Positions 42,497 through 57,041 of a stretch of 64,000 nucleotides of DNA are shown one piece after another (position 1 is the stretch's first letter; the number at the start of each line of letters is the position of its first letter). The position numbers were made by a program, and so were the translations under genes. Source of the DNA: Ascaris suum (lineage: Eukaryota > Nematoda > Chromadorea > Rhabditida > Ascarididae); the NCBI GenBank assembly GCA_013433145.1, contig CM024169.1, positions 10,548,817 through 10,612,816 on the forward strand. The letters run 5' to 3'. The notes below the pieces were generated by a model. That model worked only from the letters and a program-made list of their open reading frames with translations. It made no database searches and was not told the DNA's origin.

Positions 42497-45400
42497 ATGT
42501 CATCGAGGATAATAAAGGAGTCTTCAAGAAAAGGTGAGAACTCAGAAGGTGGTAATCGTGAGACGGTGACCGGATCGGAAAACAGCGATAGTTTCAACTC
42601 AGACGAAGAGGACTCAGAGGAAGAACGATTTTTCGCAGAAGTGGTGAATTGTATTTTCTGTTTTGTTCTATTCGGAGATACCATCTATCCACGCCGAGTT
42701 TTATTTGATTTGCTTATTTACTTGAAGACTCCTTTGAAGACTTATTTACTGTATAGTTCGGTTTTTTTCTTAGGGTTAAGCATTTTCAGTGTTGTGACGT
42801 TGTGAGGGCTTGTCACCTCAACGTTCATAGCATGAGAAGATGAAAGTGATTATTAACGGCTCGCTGTTCTGTTACCAATAAGCAATTTGATACAGTCACT
42901 ATAACCTCTTTCCCCTCCCCCCCCCCCCTCCACCTTTCTCTCCTGCTCATAGGCAAACGTCATTATAACCTTTTTCCCTGAGGCCGATATGAATCCAAAT
43001 TTCCTTAGCACTAAGAAAGCGTCGGCATTATTTTCACTCGATTCGGGCGATGCAGATGTAAGCAATAAGAGAGGAATTTGTCGGAATATGTGCGAGAACT
43101 TGCATGTGCATGTAACGTAGGTGAGAGATTTGATCAGCATTCTCATAAAAGATATTCAGGTAAAATTCCCTTCATATCTAAAATGTTCATTGATTGAAGT
43201 GGAATGTGGTCGTTGCAGCGGTCAGGCATTGCACCATTCCAATATGATTCATTGCTAGACTGTAGTTGGATTTCCTTCTGTTTTGGGTTTTTATAAGTCG
43301 AGGTTATAAGGTTAGGATCCATAAACAGAAGCTGCCTGTTGCAAAACTCTGCAGGTATGCCTAGTTTCTAAAAGTGTTGGCCTAGGTAATTATTGGTAAG
43401 ATTTACAGCGCTTGAAATGTTCAGATGCAAGCTTTGTTTTTTAGCTGAGAGAAGCGGAGCAAGAACGTGAGAGGCAGCAAAAAGAAAATACAGCCTTAGG
43501 TCAAGTTGGCGAAACTCCAACACCCTCCTCGTCATCTCGGGAAAACGAGCTGCGCTCTGAGGTGGGTATTTGAAAGATTTAACTCTTCTTTGTTTTCTGG
43601 GAACCGTGATCAGTTGCGAAATGGCGGGAGTCTACTAGATGAACTAAAAAACGTTTGTATTCACACATTAATGAATGAATACACTGCTACTATTGCAACG
43701 CAAAAAAGATTTAATATCAGCCTGTAAATGCTTATAAAACAAAATAAATGTAAACTTTAGCATAGGCACAATTCGCCTATATAGCAATCGTCACGCCATA
43801 ACCGCAGAATTCAATTTTAGCCATTGCAGGCCTCTTTCATCTCTGGCAAAATATAATCGCTTTTAGTTCACTTACGGTAGTTGCAATTCTTCATGTTTAT
43901 TTATAGATAAAAAGTGTGGGGTTGTTAACACTCAGTGACGATTCGCATGCTGCTAACGAGTCAGTATAGTTCCTTTTGATGTTTTTCTTGAAACCTAGAA
44001 GTTCTTCAATAGTTAGCGATCTATGCTCCGAGCATGGTGCTATAAATTCGATTGCCGGAATGTTATATTGAAGGGACGCGAACTGCTAGTGGATGCAGTG
44101 GATGTTAATTCTTTATTGCTAACACTTGAAGTTGCCTACTTGAACTTCTAATGACGTTCTAGCAGTTCTAACGACATCCTGCTTTACGCATCTCTTTCTT
44201 TTGCTCATTCGGTGATAGTCAAATCCCCATCGAATAATAGACGCGAAATGCAGTATGATGTTGTCGAGGAACCTATTTTTCATCGTTACCAGGATATGTG
44301 CCAATAATGTGGTGCTGTTCTTGAAGTTGAGCCTCACATTTCATCTTCTCGATTACGTCGGCTGCGATTTAATTAAATTGTCTCGGAAGAATTTTTACTA
44401 AATACCACCGTCTTTATGTGCTAGAGTGCTGTCGTCGAGGATTCCAGTTGCAGCAAGGTCCATCGACGAGTCAATGTACAAAGTTTACGAATGGCTCAAG
44501 AAGCGTAAGTACCGTCGCCGCAACGCGCAACCCATCGAGCAGCACCAGTAATGGCGGTCAGCAGCGTGCCCCAACTTTCGTGCTCAGATCTCTCGGTCCG
44601 CCCACACTGCACCAGGTTCATCGACTGTTTTGTTTGAAGTTGCATTTGCTTTGCACATACGTTTCTTGGATGCCTAGCGCGATGATCGTGAGTTATAAAT
44701 TTACGCACTAACGACTATAGTAAATACTAACTGAGCTAAAGGATTCGATGCTTTGTCGGGTTTAGTGCTTACTCTAGCCATTTTACATACCTGTCACTTA
44801 TATGTTTGAACAATTCCTATGTGGCATTCTCAAAGACGCTTGCATTTTTGCATATTTCTTTCCGGGCTGTTCCTTATTTTTCCACATTCCACTCAAGTTT
44901 CCTTCAAATTTTTGCATCTTCGAGCAGTCGGTTCTCTTCCTCTTCTCCATATTTTTGATGTCCCATTTCTAATCGACACACGATTTAAAACCTTATAAGT
45001 TTCTTTATGACCTTAATTTCTTGGTGTTATTTTGCACGCAGATTTCTTGGTGTTATTTTGCACACAGTTATATCGAAGATGGAGTATTTTATTGTGGATT
45101 CCGAAAAGATTTCGTTAAAATGGTTTAGCGATCGTAAGCGTTGATGGAAGTTGTTGGTAATAAGTATTGTTGTGTTCATTCTTCGAGCGGAATTCTGCGT
45201 ATAGAACTTGTTGGAAAGAATTGAGCAAAGCTGCGTTTATTTTTCGATCCACGGATATTGTGATTGCTTATAGATATTGCTTTGATCGCTTCATAATTGC
45301 AGGAGAACATGCGGCTTGTTGATGGTATACGTTTCCGACCTCGGCTAAATGCTGAGATAGGTCGCCCATTTGATGCACATAATCATGGGCAGCATTCTGC

Positions 45401-46148
45401 TGATTCTGAACAATCTCGAGGAGTTATTCTAACAGCGGAACAACGTGATCAGCTGCAGCGTTTACGAAACCAACTCACCGAAGCAGATCTCATGAATTGG
45501 AGTGAATACTTCAGACGTCTTGCATTTGAACGTGCTAGGAGCAGGGCAGTGGCTCAGTTGGCTAGCTTGCACCAGCAACAAATGCATGCACATGGACAAG
45601 GGTAAGGTTCTCAACATTATGGAAATATCTTTTGAATGAGGATTTAATTTCACTTAGAAATTAATAACTGACATCGTCTCTGTCTCTGTTAGTAAGGCAG
45701 GACAGTAGGAATAGCAGTTGTTATTACTGTACGCTGCAGTGGTTTTTGTGTTGCAGTCCTGCATAGCTATGCGATGCATGAGTTAGACGATCCGATTGGT
45801 TGTATATTTTTGTGGTTTACGTCCGTGCTGAGGATTCGCTTTTGTTGGGAACTGAATGTTGCATCCACTTTTTATTCGTCTCTGGCGTTTTTAGTGAAGT
45901 ATTGAGAAGGTTGAGAATAAAACGCTTGGTATTTTGAATCATGTGTGGCTTAGGAATTGAAGGATGGATGCTTCAGCGTGGGGCCAGCACAGCCGTCTCC
46001 GATCAGAGAGGAGGAAGAGGAGGTTGTGATGGATCCTTTCTCGAGTGAAGGTGATGAGGACAGTGAATCTCGTGGTGGTGGAAGTTCTTCTGCAGGTGCG
46101 GGCCCTTCCACACGTCAGGAAGACACGGGACACACTCAAAACCATTGA
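42497..46148 (+). CDS. Unrecognised acidic, Ser/Glu/Gln-rich protein
   Basis: Six phase-consistent exons: 42497-42643, 42953-43057, 43445-43561, 44448-44615, 45303-45601, 45977-46148 (TGA), 335 codons. The N-terminus is acidic (SENSDSFNSDEEDSEEERFF). A conserved-looking stretch follows (VIITFFPEADMNPNFLSTKK), then a charged, Pro/Ser-rich middle. A predicted long helix rich in Arg, Gln and Glu begins LTAEQRDQLQRLRNQLTEAD and continues NWSEYFRRLAFERARSRAVA. The C-terminus is again acidic (REEEEEVVMDPFSSEGDEDS). No catalytic or membrane segment is visible; a nuclear or adaptor role is possible but unproven. Exon 4 has an alternative acceptor at 44424. Exon 2 follows an unusual C-rich pyrimidine tract. 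More exons may lie upstream. Confidence 0.6.
45016..45067. repeat. Two tandem copies of a 26-bp unit ending in a splice-acceptor-like CAG
   Basis: 45016-45041 and 45042-45067 are identical except for one base (GCACGCAG versus GCACACAG). The unit is T-rich and each copy ends in CAG. It lies in the intron before the exon at 45303. Confidence 0.9.
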
Positions 46149-46639
46149 TACTTTCAACCATGTACAATAGTGTATTTTTCGCTGCAAACGAGTGTGAGTG
46201 TTCGTTCATGTTAGCGCCGGTGATACGATTAGATAACACAAATAATGAAAGGTGGGTGGATAGGGGAACGCAGTGTAACAGTTTGGAACTCCTCCATTGC
46301 AATTATTTAGTCGGCATTACGCAATCGGGTCCTAAATGTTGGTGATTTATCGAAACGTTAGGCAGAAGTGCCCAAAATATCGAGCCAAATAGTTGCAATC
46401 GGCCATAGCCAAGTTTTTGCGTTGTTTCTGATCGAGTGAAAGTGTTTAGAGAGGGAAAGCATCCATCTGTCTGAGTGGTATCAAGTTGCAAGATTGGGAA
46501 AAAGTTTTGGTGAATACTAGATTACATGAAAAATGGATCGATTAATAAGAGTTATGCCGAGTGCTGTATATTTTGCATTATTCTTTGAAAGTGCATTTTG
46601 CTTATATTGTTGTTATGTTTTAAAGGTTGCAATAACCTC

Positions 46640-46860
46640 TCATTTTTCTTCTTTTTATTACTTTTAACGCCTCTAAGTTTTTTATTGCTTCTGACGTTCC
46701 CAAAATTACTTTCAACCTCTCCAAGTTTTTCATTACTTCCAACCTCCCCACTTTTTTATCGCTTTCAACTCTTCCAAATCTTTTTGTTATTTTCAGCATT
46801 CCCAAATTTTTTATCGTTCTAACGTTTGCAAGCTTTTTAAAGGTTGCTTTCAGCGTTTCT
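46640..46860. repeat. Degenerate minisatellite, unit about 30 bp
   Basis: Repeated pyrimidine-rich units of the type TTTTTTATTACTTCCAAC followed by CTCCCAA. The minus strand stays open through the array, giving a periodic Leu/Lys/Val/Ile peptide (KNLERLKVI-like units of about 10 residues). There is no start, splice site or homology to suggest a real protein. It lies downstream of the acidic-protein gene. Confidence 0.7.
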
Positions 46861-47229
46861 AATAACATCACTCTTTCAGCTTTTTCCTAAATATTAAGTC
46901 GTACTTACTTTTCTTAATCGGACCTGAGCTGGTGGCACAATTAAGCAAGGAGGGCTATGAGGCCAGAAATGAAGGCAATATTTTTTTTCCATATTTCTAT
47001 CCTTTATTCTTGTTGTCGTTATCGTTTTTTCTTCTGTTGTTGTCGAGTTTTGTTTTCTTTGCGTCGTTGATCGATGAATTGATCTGAATAAATTTGCTCA
47101 GTTATCATATTCGATCCTATTGATTTTTTTAATCGATCGATTCGCTATTCAGCGATTCGCCATTCTACTTTCCTCATTTTATTAGGTCGATATTAATTCG
47201 CTATTAGCTGTTCAATTTGAATTTTTCTC

Positions 47230-47451
47230 CTATAAATAACAGTTGACGAACGCATCATAATCAGGTATATTCATTTCATGGATAGCAGACGTTATTTTTA
47301 TCGCAGCAGCAATGTGTGGCATAGAATTCAAAGTTTGAATTTCATGCGCTGCATTTAACGGCGTAAACTTCTTATACGATCGATTCCGGTGGCGTGTTGG
47401 GCCCTGTTTTGCCAAACTCATCTTTCGAGGCTCGACCAGATGCTGTGTAGT
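47230..47451 (-). CDS. Orphan terminal-exon-like frame
   Basis: A minus-strand frame follows a GTTGCAG acceptor and runs 73 codons to a TAG (TTQHLVEPRKMSLAKQGPTR, then HRNRSYKKFTPLNAAHEIQT and SAIHEMNIPDYDAFVNCYL). Codon use and composition look protein-like, with a basic first half. The upstream exon was not identified. A GC-richer stretch at 47560-47670 is open in several frames on both strands, but its best minus-strand exon does not join in phase. The family was not recognised. Confidence 0.33.
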   Translation of the reverse strand, partial: TTQHLVEPRKMSLAKQGPTRHRNRSYKKFTPLNAAHEIQTLNSMPHIAAAIKITSAIHEMNIPDYDAFVNCYL

Positions 47452-48171
47452 CTGCAACAAAGCGAGTGTTGAATTATTGAGCCGCAGTGAAATCAACAGT
47501 AGTAAAATGGGGGGGGGGGGGGAGGGGGCATCCCGCTGGTAACACCTTGGGCTCACTGGTGCCATTGCACAAGTGAGCCCCAAGGAATCCTCACGTCCGA
47601 GACGCTACGCGGCAGGACTGCGCACTCCTACGGTCCGAACCGACTAACAGTTGTGTGAAAAGCGAGGAGCAAACTGATGATCTCTGATCAAAAAAGCTGT
47701 CCCTTTATAGAAACCAGCCCTTGCCTCGTGGCATTTATTGAGACTTTCATCTATCCCGTGATCATCATTCCTCTCCTGTGCCCAAAACCAGTTGATCTAT
47801 GATTAATTTATCAGCCCTTGCAGGTTAAGACATGCAGCTTTTTCTCAGTTTTGCTTAGTAGGGTGGGGAATTTGAAAAATTTTTATCGTCTTGTTTAGTG
47901 TATGTAGTTGAGGTTTCTTTAAAACAGTGTTTCATTTAAAGTAGCCGAGTTGATTAGAATCACTAACAAACCACTGAGGTTGTATATCCCTATGTACAAA
48001 AGAGCGGATCCATGAAAGCAATTGGAGGAAAGTGAGGGATGGTTGAGCGAGTGGAAGAGAGGAATTTGATGCATTTTGTGAAACCGTTGGAAAAAATGAG
48101 GCTGTGATTGGATGGAATACAGCGAAGGTTTCGTTTTTTCCTTGTTGCTTGAACGCACAAAAGCAGAACAG

Positions 48172-48316
48172 ATGGGCAGATTGAAGTGGTCTAAGCAGCC
48201 GATGAAACGCATGATTTTCAAAGTCGGTTTGCCACTTAGTTGTGTGCTTATGTTTTGTTCTGTCGGCAGTTCTGCATATTTTTTGTACGATTTTATATGC
48301 TATGATCTCATTGCCA
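48172..48316 (+). CDS. Possible first exon of a small mitochondrial-type membrane protein
   Basis: The ATG sits directly after an AACAG. The 48 codons encode a basic N-terminus (MGRLKWSKQPMKRMIFKVG), one hydrophobic segment (LPLSCVLMFCSVGSSAYFL) and YDFICYDLIA, ending at a GTAACT donor in phase 1. The layout recalls small inner-membrane assembly factors such as COX16, but the resemblance is weak. A plus-strand piece at 49559-49638 (VWRWETTNAAISVDEAKKAT) would join in phase and could be its next exon, just upstream of NDUFV2. Confidence 0.28.
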
Positions 48317-48350
48317 GTAACTTTCTCGTAGTGTTTGCAATGATTAGGCA

Positions 48351-48355
48351 TATAT

Positions 48356-48439
<84 letters not shown>

Positions 48440-48580
48440 TATATATGTCGCGACTGCGCGCGAAAAATGGCACAAAGAGGGGGGTCAGTGATTTGTCTTC
48501 AAACTACATGAAGGCACAAAGCTGACATAAGCGTCAGAAAAGTTGTGCGCGAATAGGTAGACAAAGAGTGAGTGGTCAAT

Positions 48581-48637
<57 letters not shown>
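48351..48637. repeat. Two (TA)n microsatellites separated by 137 bp
   Basis: TA arrays at about 48351-48446 (interrupted by three TAATA shifts) and 48584-48637. The spacer contains two partly similar GCGCGAA...ACAAAGAG segments. Confidence 0.93.
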
Positions 48638-48638
<1 letters not shown>

Positions 48639-49201
48639 CTTTATTCTTATTCACGTGTATGTTTGGCCTGATAGTTTTTGTGTTCATTTATATACTTACA
48701 TTTATGTTTATATCTTTGGTTGCATTTATAATTGTTTAATTTAATTTACACGTGCTCATATTACGGGTGAGCGCCGAAACATGCCCTAAGAGAGTTCAGT
48801 CGATTCGACGGTTTGTGAAGCGATGATATTGCCTACTTCCGCTGACTTAAAATGTAAAAAGTTTGGTTTCTAAGGTGGCATGCAGTCGTCGTTGTTGTGT
48901 CGACTTGCCAGGGTGCCCGCACTCGTCCCAAAGCGATGTTCGGGTTAGCTCCTTATTGGCTATTGCAGTGCAGCTACTTCAATTCTTTTTAGTCTAAGTT
49001 TGACTTCGTTTTATAATTAGGAATTGGAAATGAAAAAAGGCTGAGATGGGAATGGGTGTAAGGAAGTTTCTTCAGTGTTACTTGGCGATGAATAAGAACT
49101 CATTTGTGATGAGGTAAGCCATGCGTTAGGCGCTTAATGATCGATTATTGTAGAGAAATGCAGGACAGGTGGGGGCAGACAAAGGTGGGCAGGTAGGGAA
49201 A

Positions 49202-49224
49202 GAAATGATTTTTAAAATCATTTC
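49202..49224. repeat. Small perfect palindrome (11-bp arms)
   Basis: GAAATGATTTT and AAAATCATTTC around a single T, about 0.5 kb upstream of NDUFV2. Function unknown. Confidence 0.85.
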
Positions 49225-49706
49225 CTAACAGGTGTATATTTTCTCGAGTGGAATCTGCGACCAAACAATTCAAACTGGCACTGTAAAATTGGAGAGGTGC
49301 GTTTTCTCCATTTGTGGCAGTGAATCGAAAAATTCCTTGTATGTCGCTTTACAGTCGTGCCGAGGGGATGCCGCTTGAGGTTCTTCTCATCCCTTTCCTT
49401 CTTTAACCAAGGTGTTTTTTGAGGGTTCGCGTGGTATTCGTTATCTGTTTCAAGGCTGCAGTGGGAGCGTTTCAGTGACATTGAAAATGATCGCTTTATT
49501 ATCACAAAACTTTATAAAAGTGTTTATGTTCTTAAGTTCTTTTGCTCTATCAAGATGTGTGGCGATGGGAAACAACAAATGCAGCCATCAGTGTTGATGA
49601 AGCCAAAAAGGCAACAACACGGAGGTCTTTAGTGAGGGTATGCATTGTGGGTGTGTTCGAGAGTCTAAAGCATTTATGAACCTATCCGGCAGCACTGTTG
49701 CAGATT

Positions 49707-52779
<3,073 letters not shown>

Positions 52780-55700
52780 TCTTTCATTGCAGTTTTGTAG
52801 GGCTGCGAACGTTTTGTAACTCGCTGAAGAGACCTTACTAGTCCGTGATGAAGTTTTTAGCAAGGAAGTTCTAATAAGGGAACATTTTTGGATGATAAAG
52901 GCATAGTTTAGTATTCCCTGTCTTTGGCTATTCAAATTCTCGTCTCTCCTCAGATTATTGCTGCTATGGTTAGTGAGTATGGGGTGGTGAAATCACTATT
53001 GCATCCTCAATTTAAATGGCTCCCCACACTCAGTTATTGATGGAAGGGAGGATTGGAAGTTTTTGATAGCAGTGGTGTATTTTTTCTTCGCGAGAGCGTG
53101 TCAGTTGTCTTCTATTTCGTTTGCAAAGGTAACGAACGAATGAGGTAATCGTCAATTCTTTGCATGTGTAATGTTTTTGCGTAGTAAAAATCTTCTTAAG
53201 TATTGTTGTTCTGTCATTTTGCGTCAGCTTCATTCAGCTAATATATAGACGTTTATATGGAGACATATCTCGCTGGGCATGATATCATATGAAGGATTTA
53301 TGTGAGCTATAAAGGCAACATCTTTCAATCTAATAGCAACTACTAATTCTTCATAGATACCTGATTGTGGTGAATTTAAGTGATGTTGACGGAAGGTAAC
53401 GTTGAATTTTCTTCGAATTAACGAATTGCACCTGTCATGGAGGCTGGTCGCAACGCAGTCTGAACATTCAATATAAAGTGTTGACATGAGCACAAGAGCG
53501 GAACATCATTTGAAGCACGCATCACATGGGTGGAGCATCCCTATGCACAACCAGTTCGCTTTCGTTTCGCGTTTTACCTTTCACGACTTACAATGATTTG
53601 TGGAGAAGAAATGCTGCAGCACTTCAATTATCGTTTATTGTTTTCAACGCCTTATCATAAAATTTAATTGTTTCAGTTGGGAGGTAATAAGCTTTAAAGG
53701 TCCAGAGTTTCATCATTTGCGGTTTCTGTCGCTGTCAACTCAATCGTTTCCTCTTTTCGGCTATGAAACAAGTCCTTTCTTTTCCCGCCCTTAAAATCTG
53801 CCAACACATTGCTTATTTGATCACCGATGGAGTTCTTCGACGGTCGCTTGGGAAGTGGCTTGCGATCTGAAGCTTCGTCGTTTTGAGAATCTGCCAGGCG
53901 TGAATTACAAATCAGTTACAAGAAAACACGTCATTGCACCGTTCTTTAAGGGATCTTTAACACGCTAACTAGACTGCAGCAAGACAGACTGCTCATTTTA
54001 CTATGTGGAGGTGGGTATGGTTTTGTGTTCGCTAACGAGCGATTTCATTCTCAGGGCATTGAGCAATAGTGACTTGGACCGAATGTCTTTAGAAGCGATG
54101 ACGAAATTTTACGCAGTCGATCGACTCTTCTTATTCTGATCGATTTAAAACTTTCAAGGATCAGTTATAAGATTTCATGAAATGTTCAGTACTTAGAGCA
54201 TTTTAGTAATAGCTTGGTGGGAGATGTTGATCTGTTTTGCAACGCCAATGTGTTGTTAATCGATGGATCGATCGATTGGGCAATTGATTGCCTCAGGGGG
54301 TGTATAGCGTTACCGATTTTGATGGCCGTTATAAGTAATTAAAGGTGGCTAGAGGTAAACATTTCGTAATGTAATTTATGCAGTTGCACAATTGTGCATG
54401 TGCACGCTACTGTTGCATGGTCGCTTTCGTTGCCCACAACTGCCATCGTTCTTATGCGCCCTTGTTTTGTGAATTTTTGCATAAATTCGCATTTGCGGCG
54501 AGCATTATCCCGATGTCTTCTCTCCGTGTATGTCTATCCGTTAATCTCAGTATGGGAATCACTTAAAATCAGAGAAACGAAATTTACTGTTTTGTTAACA
54601 ACATTGAATGACTTTGTCTGGCCACCCTGTCGTTTAATACATGCGTGAATGTGCCTATAAATTTGTCTATAGAAGATCATTTAGTAAACAGTCGGCTGCA
54701 AAGCGCAGAGCAACAAATCTTTAGTGGGAAATTTGCACGAGTGATTTATTATATTGAAACACGAGTTCTTTAACGCGTATGCCTAATTATTTCTTCTGGC
54801 TTTATAAAATCGGTTCGCTCACTGAGTGGAGCTTCAAAAACACATATCGTGCCACTCTGTTTGGTGCGTTTTTCCACTTATTAAGTTTGTACAAATAGCC
54901 TAATGCTTTTGACACTTAGGAGATTTTTGCCACAACTACAACTGACAATAGCATTCCCCTCTTCGGATAATCTCCGCATCTGAAAACACTCCTTTTCCTC
55001 AAGCAGTTATATTATGGTAGCAAACACAAAGGCGGTTGGTATTAATGTTCAGGGTCCATCACCATCCTCCCCCGTAAGGACCGTCGCTTTAAGATGAACC
55101 ATAAACAATGGGTCATGGGGAGCAGCGATCAAAATTCCCCGCTTCCGAAATGAGAGCAAGACACGTATGCATCCACCACTTTGGAATTACTTAATACATA
55201 ATTGTTCTTGATGTTTTATGTCTTTATCTTATAAATGTTTTTTGAGGCAGCTGCTCTTATAAGAGGTTGTTGGACCTTGTTTGATGCTTTATCACGTAAT
55301 GTCTATTTACATTGCAAAGATTTTATGCTATTTTTGAAGAATAAACATATGTGCCAAAAGAAAATAAGCATTTTTTAAAGCGCTGATGCTTTTCTCTCTT
55401 CATCTATTCATATTAATTTCGACTGAGTGGAAAAAAAAACTAAGCCCCCTTCTTTGCTTTAGAACATTTAGTAATTTTTGAAAGAATTAGGATTCGTTTT
55501 AAACGTCGATAAAACTTTATCACCTCACTAAAATTGTGAAAGCTCTCAACGAACACTTATCACTTGTTAGAGATTATCAATTTTTGAACACTAATAAAGT
55601 ACGACCAATCTTTAAACGATTTTCTTATCACTTACTTCTTCATTTATTTCTATAATTGTCTATTTGTTTTTTAAGCGGTAATAGGAATAGCGAATATAAG

Positions 55701-56704
55701 CTTAAATGTATTCAAATATTCATGTGAATAAACGCAATTTTTTTTTTTTGCATTAATACAGACTAACTACTGCAGTCATGGCTCAATAAACATATATTAC
55801 AGTGAGCGATCGAGGAACTCGTTTTATGTTTTTATTACTTAGAACGTTAGCAAGTGCAGAAAGGCATTGACGGTCATTGTCGATTATAACAACAAACGAC
55901 ATTTACGCCAATATGCGCCGTGCATTTATTTGCCTACTTATTATGTGGGTAATTTTTTATTCCATTTGCACATGTTTTAATTGTCATTTATTCTCGTATT
56001 TCATCATTTAATAATTTGCCGAAGGGAGTGATAGGAAGAGAGGAAAAAAAGAACTGATGAAGAAATTTCATAAATTTAGTTTTATTTATTCATCGTCATA
56101 TTCTTTCTTTATTTTACACACCTATGCAGAAATTCTTCTGATTTAAAATATATTACATATATTCATTCCTTTAATATAAGTTTTATTTACTTCACATTTG
56201 TTTCAGAAATGTTAACTATAAGTGGAAATTTTGTTATACATAAATGTGTAATGGATAAGAAAAGAGGGGAAATTCGTTTTTCTTTTAAACCAAATACAAC
56301 ACCGTAGATGAATTAAAAATATAGAAGCGTAATTCGTTAGCAAACGATCGTGATTTTTATTACAGATGAGAGGAAACTTTTAACTCGTTTTCTTACATGA
56401 AATTAGTGGCGAGCGCAAAAAAGGAAGCTGCTGAGAGGTGCTTTCAATACGAAGCAGTCTTTAGAAACTCCTATTCATTCTCCAATCAGTCACTCAAGCA
56501 GTAGTGATGTTTTTAGAATAAGTTGTAAAATGCACCAGGAGAATAGCACAATTTGCAATTTTGCTTTCCGATCCATCAGAAGGGCCACATTCTCGGGTAA
56601 TAAATTCCAGTATAAATCCGGTTGAAAAAATTCTTTTTATGGTCTTTTTAAATGTCAAAGATTCGTAAATGAATTACACAAAAGCCAGGAGCGAAGTGTC
56701 GGAC

Positions 56705-56802
<98 letters not shown>

Positions 56803-57041
56803 GACGAACATCGCATTTTGCGCGAAAGTTTGCAAAAGCTCATGAAAAAGCGATGGTGGGACTCGAAATTTTACACTCGGGAGTGTTTTTCTTATAATGG
56901 TCATCACAGCTTCCTCACTTCACTTCGCAGATCCTATCTGAGGGTAGAATCTTGCATTTGCCGACGCCATATTACCCACCCCTCCTCCTTCCCACCCATT
57001 CACGACTATACGAAGATGTAATCAATATGATAATATTGCAG
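52780..57041. other. Intergenic region and 5' part of the ion-channel locus
   Basis: No secure gene between the NDUFV2 stop and the first recognised channel exon. At 55913 an ATG starts a short hydrophobic frame (MRRAFICLLIMW) ending at a GTAATT. This could be a signal-peptide exon of the channel, but it is phase 0 and the exon at 57042 needs phase 2, so another exon would be required. The remainder is AT-rich with short random frames. Confidence 0.4.
56706..56801. repeat. (TA)n microsatellite, about 96 bp
   Basis: TA array flanked by short, imperfect inverted segments (GCGAAGTGTCGGACG on the left against the complement of ACGACGAACATCGC on the right), weaker than those at 14940-15118. Confidence 0.95.
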
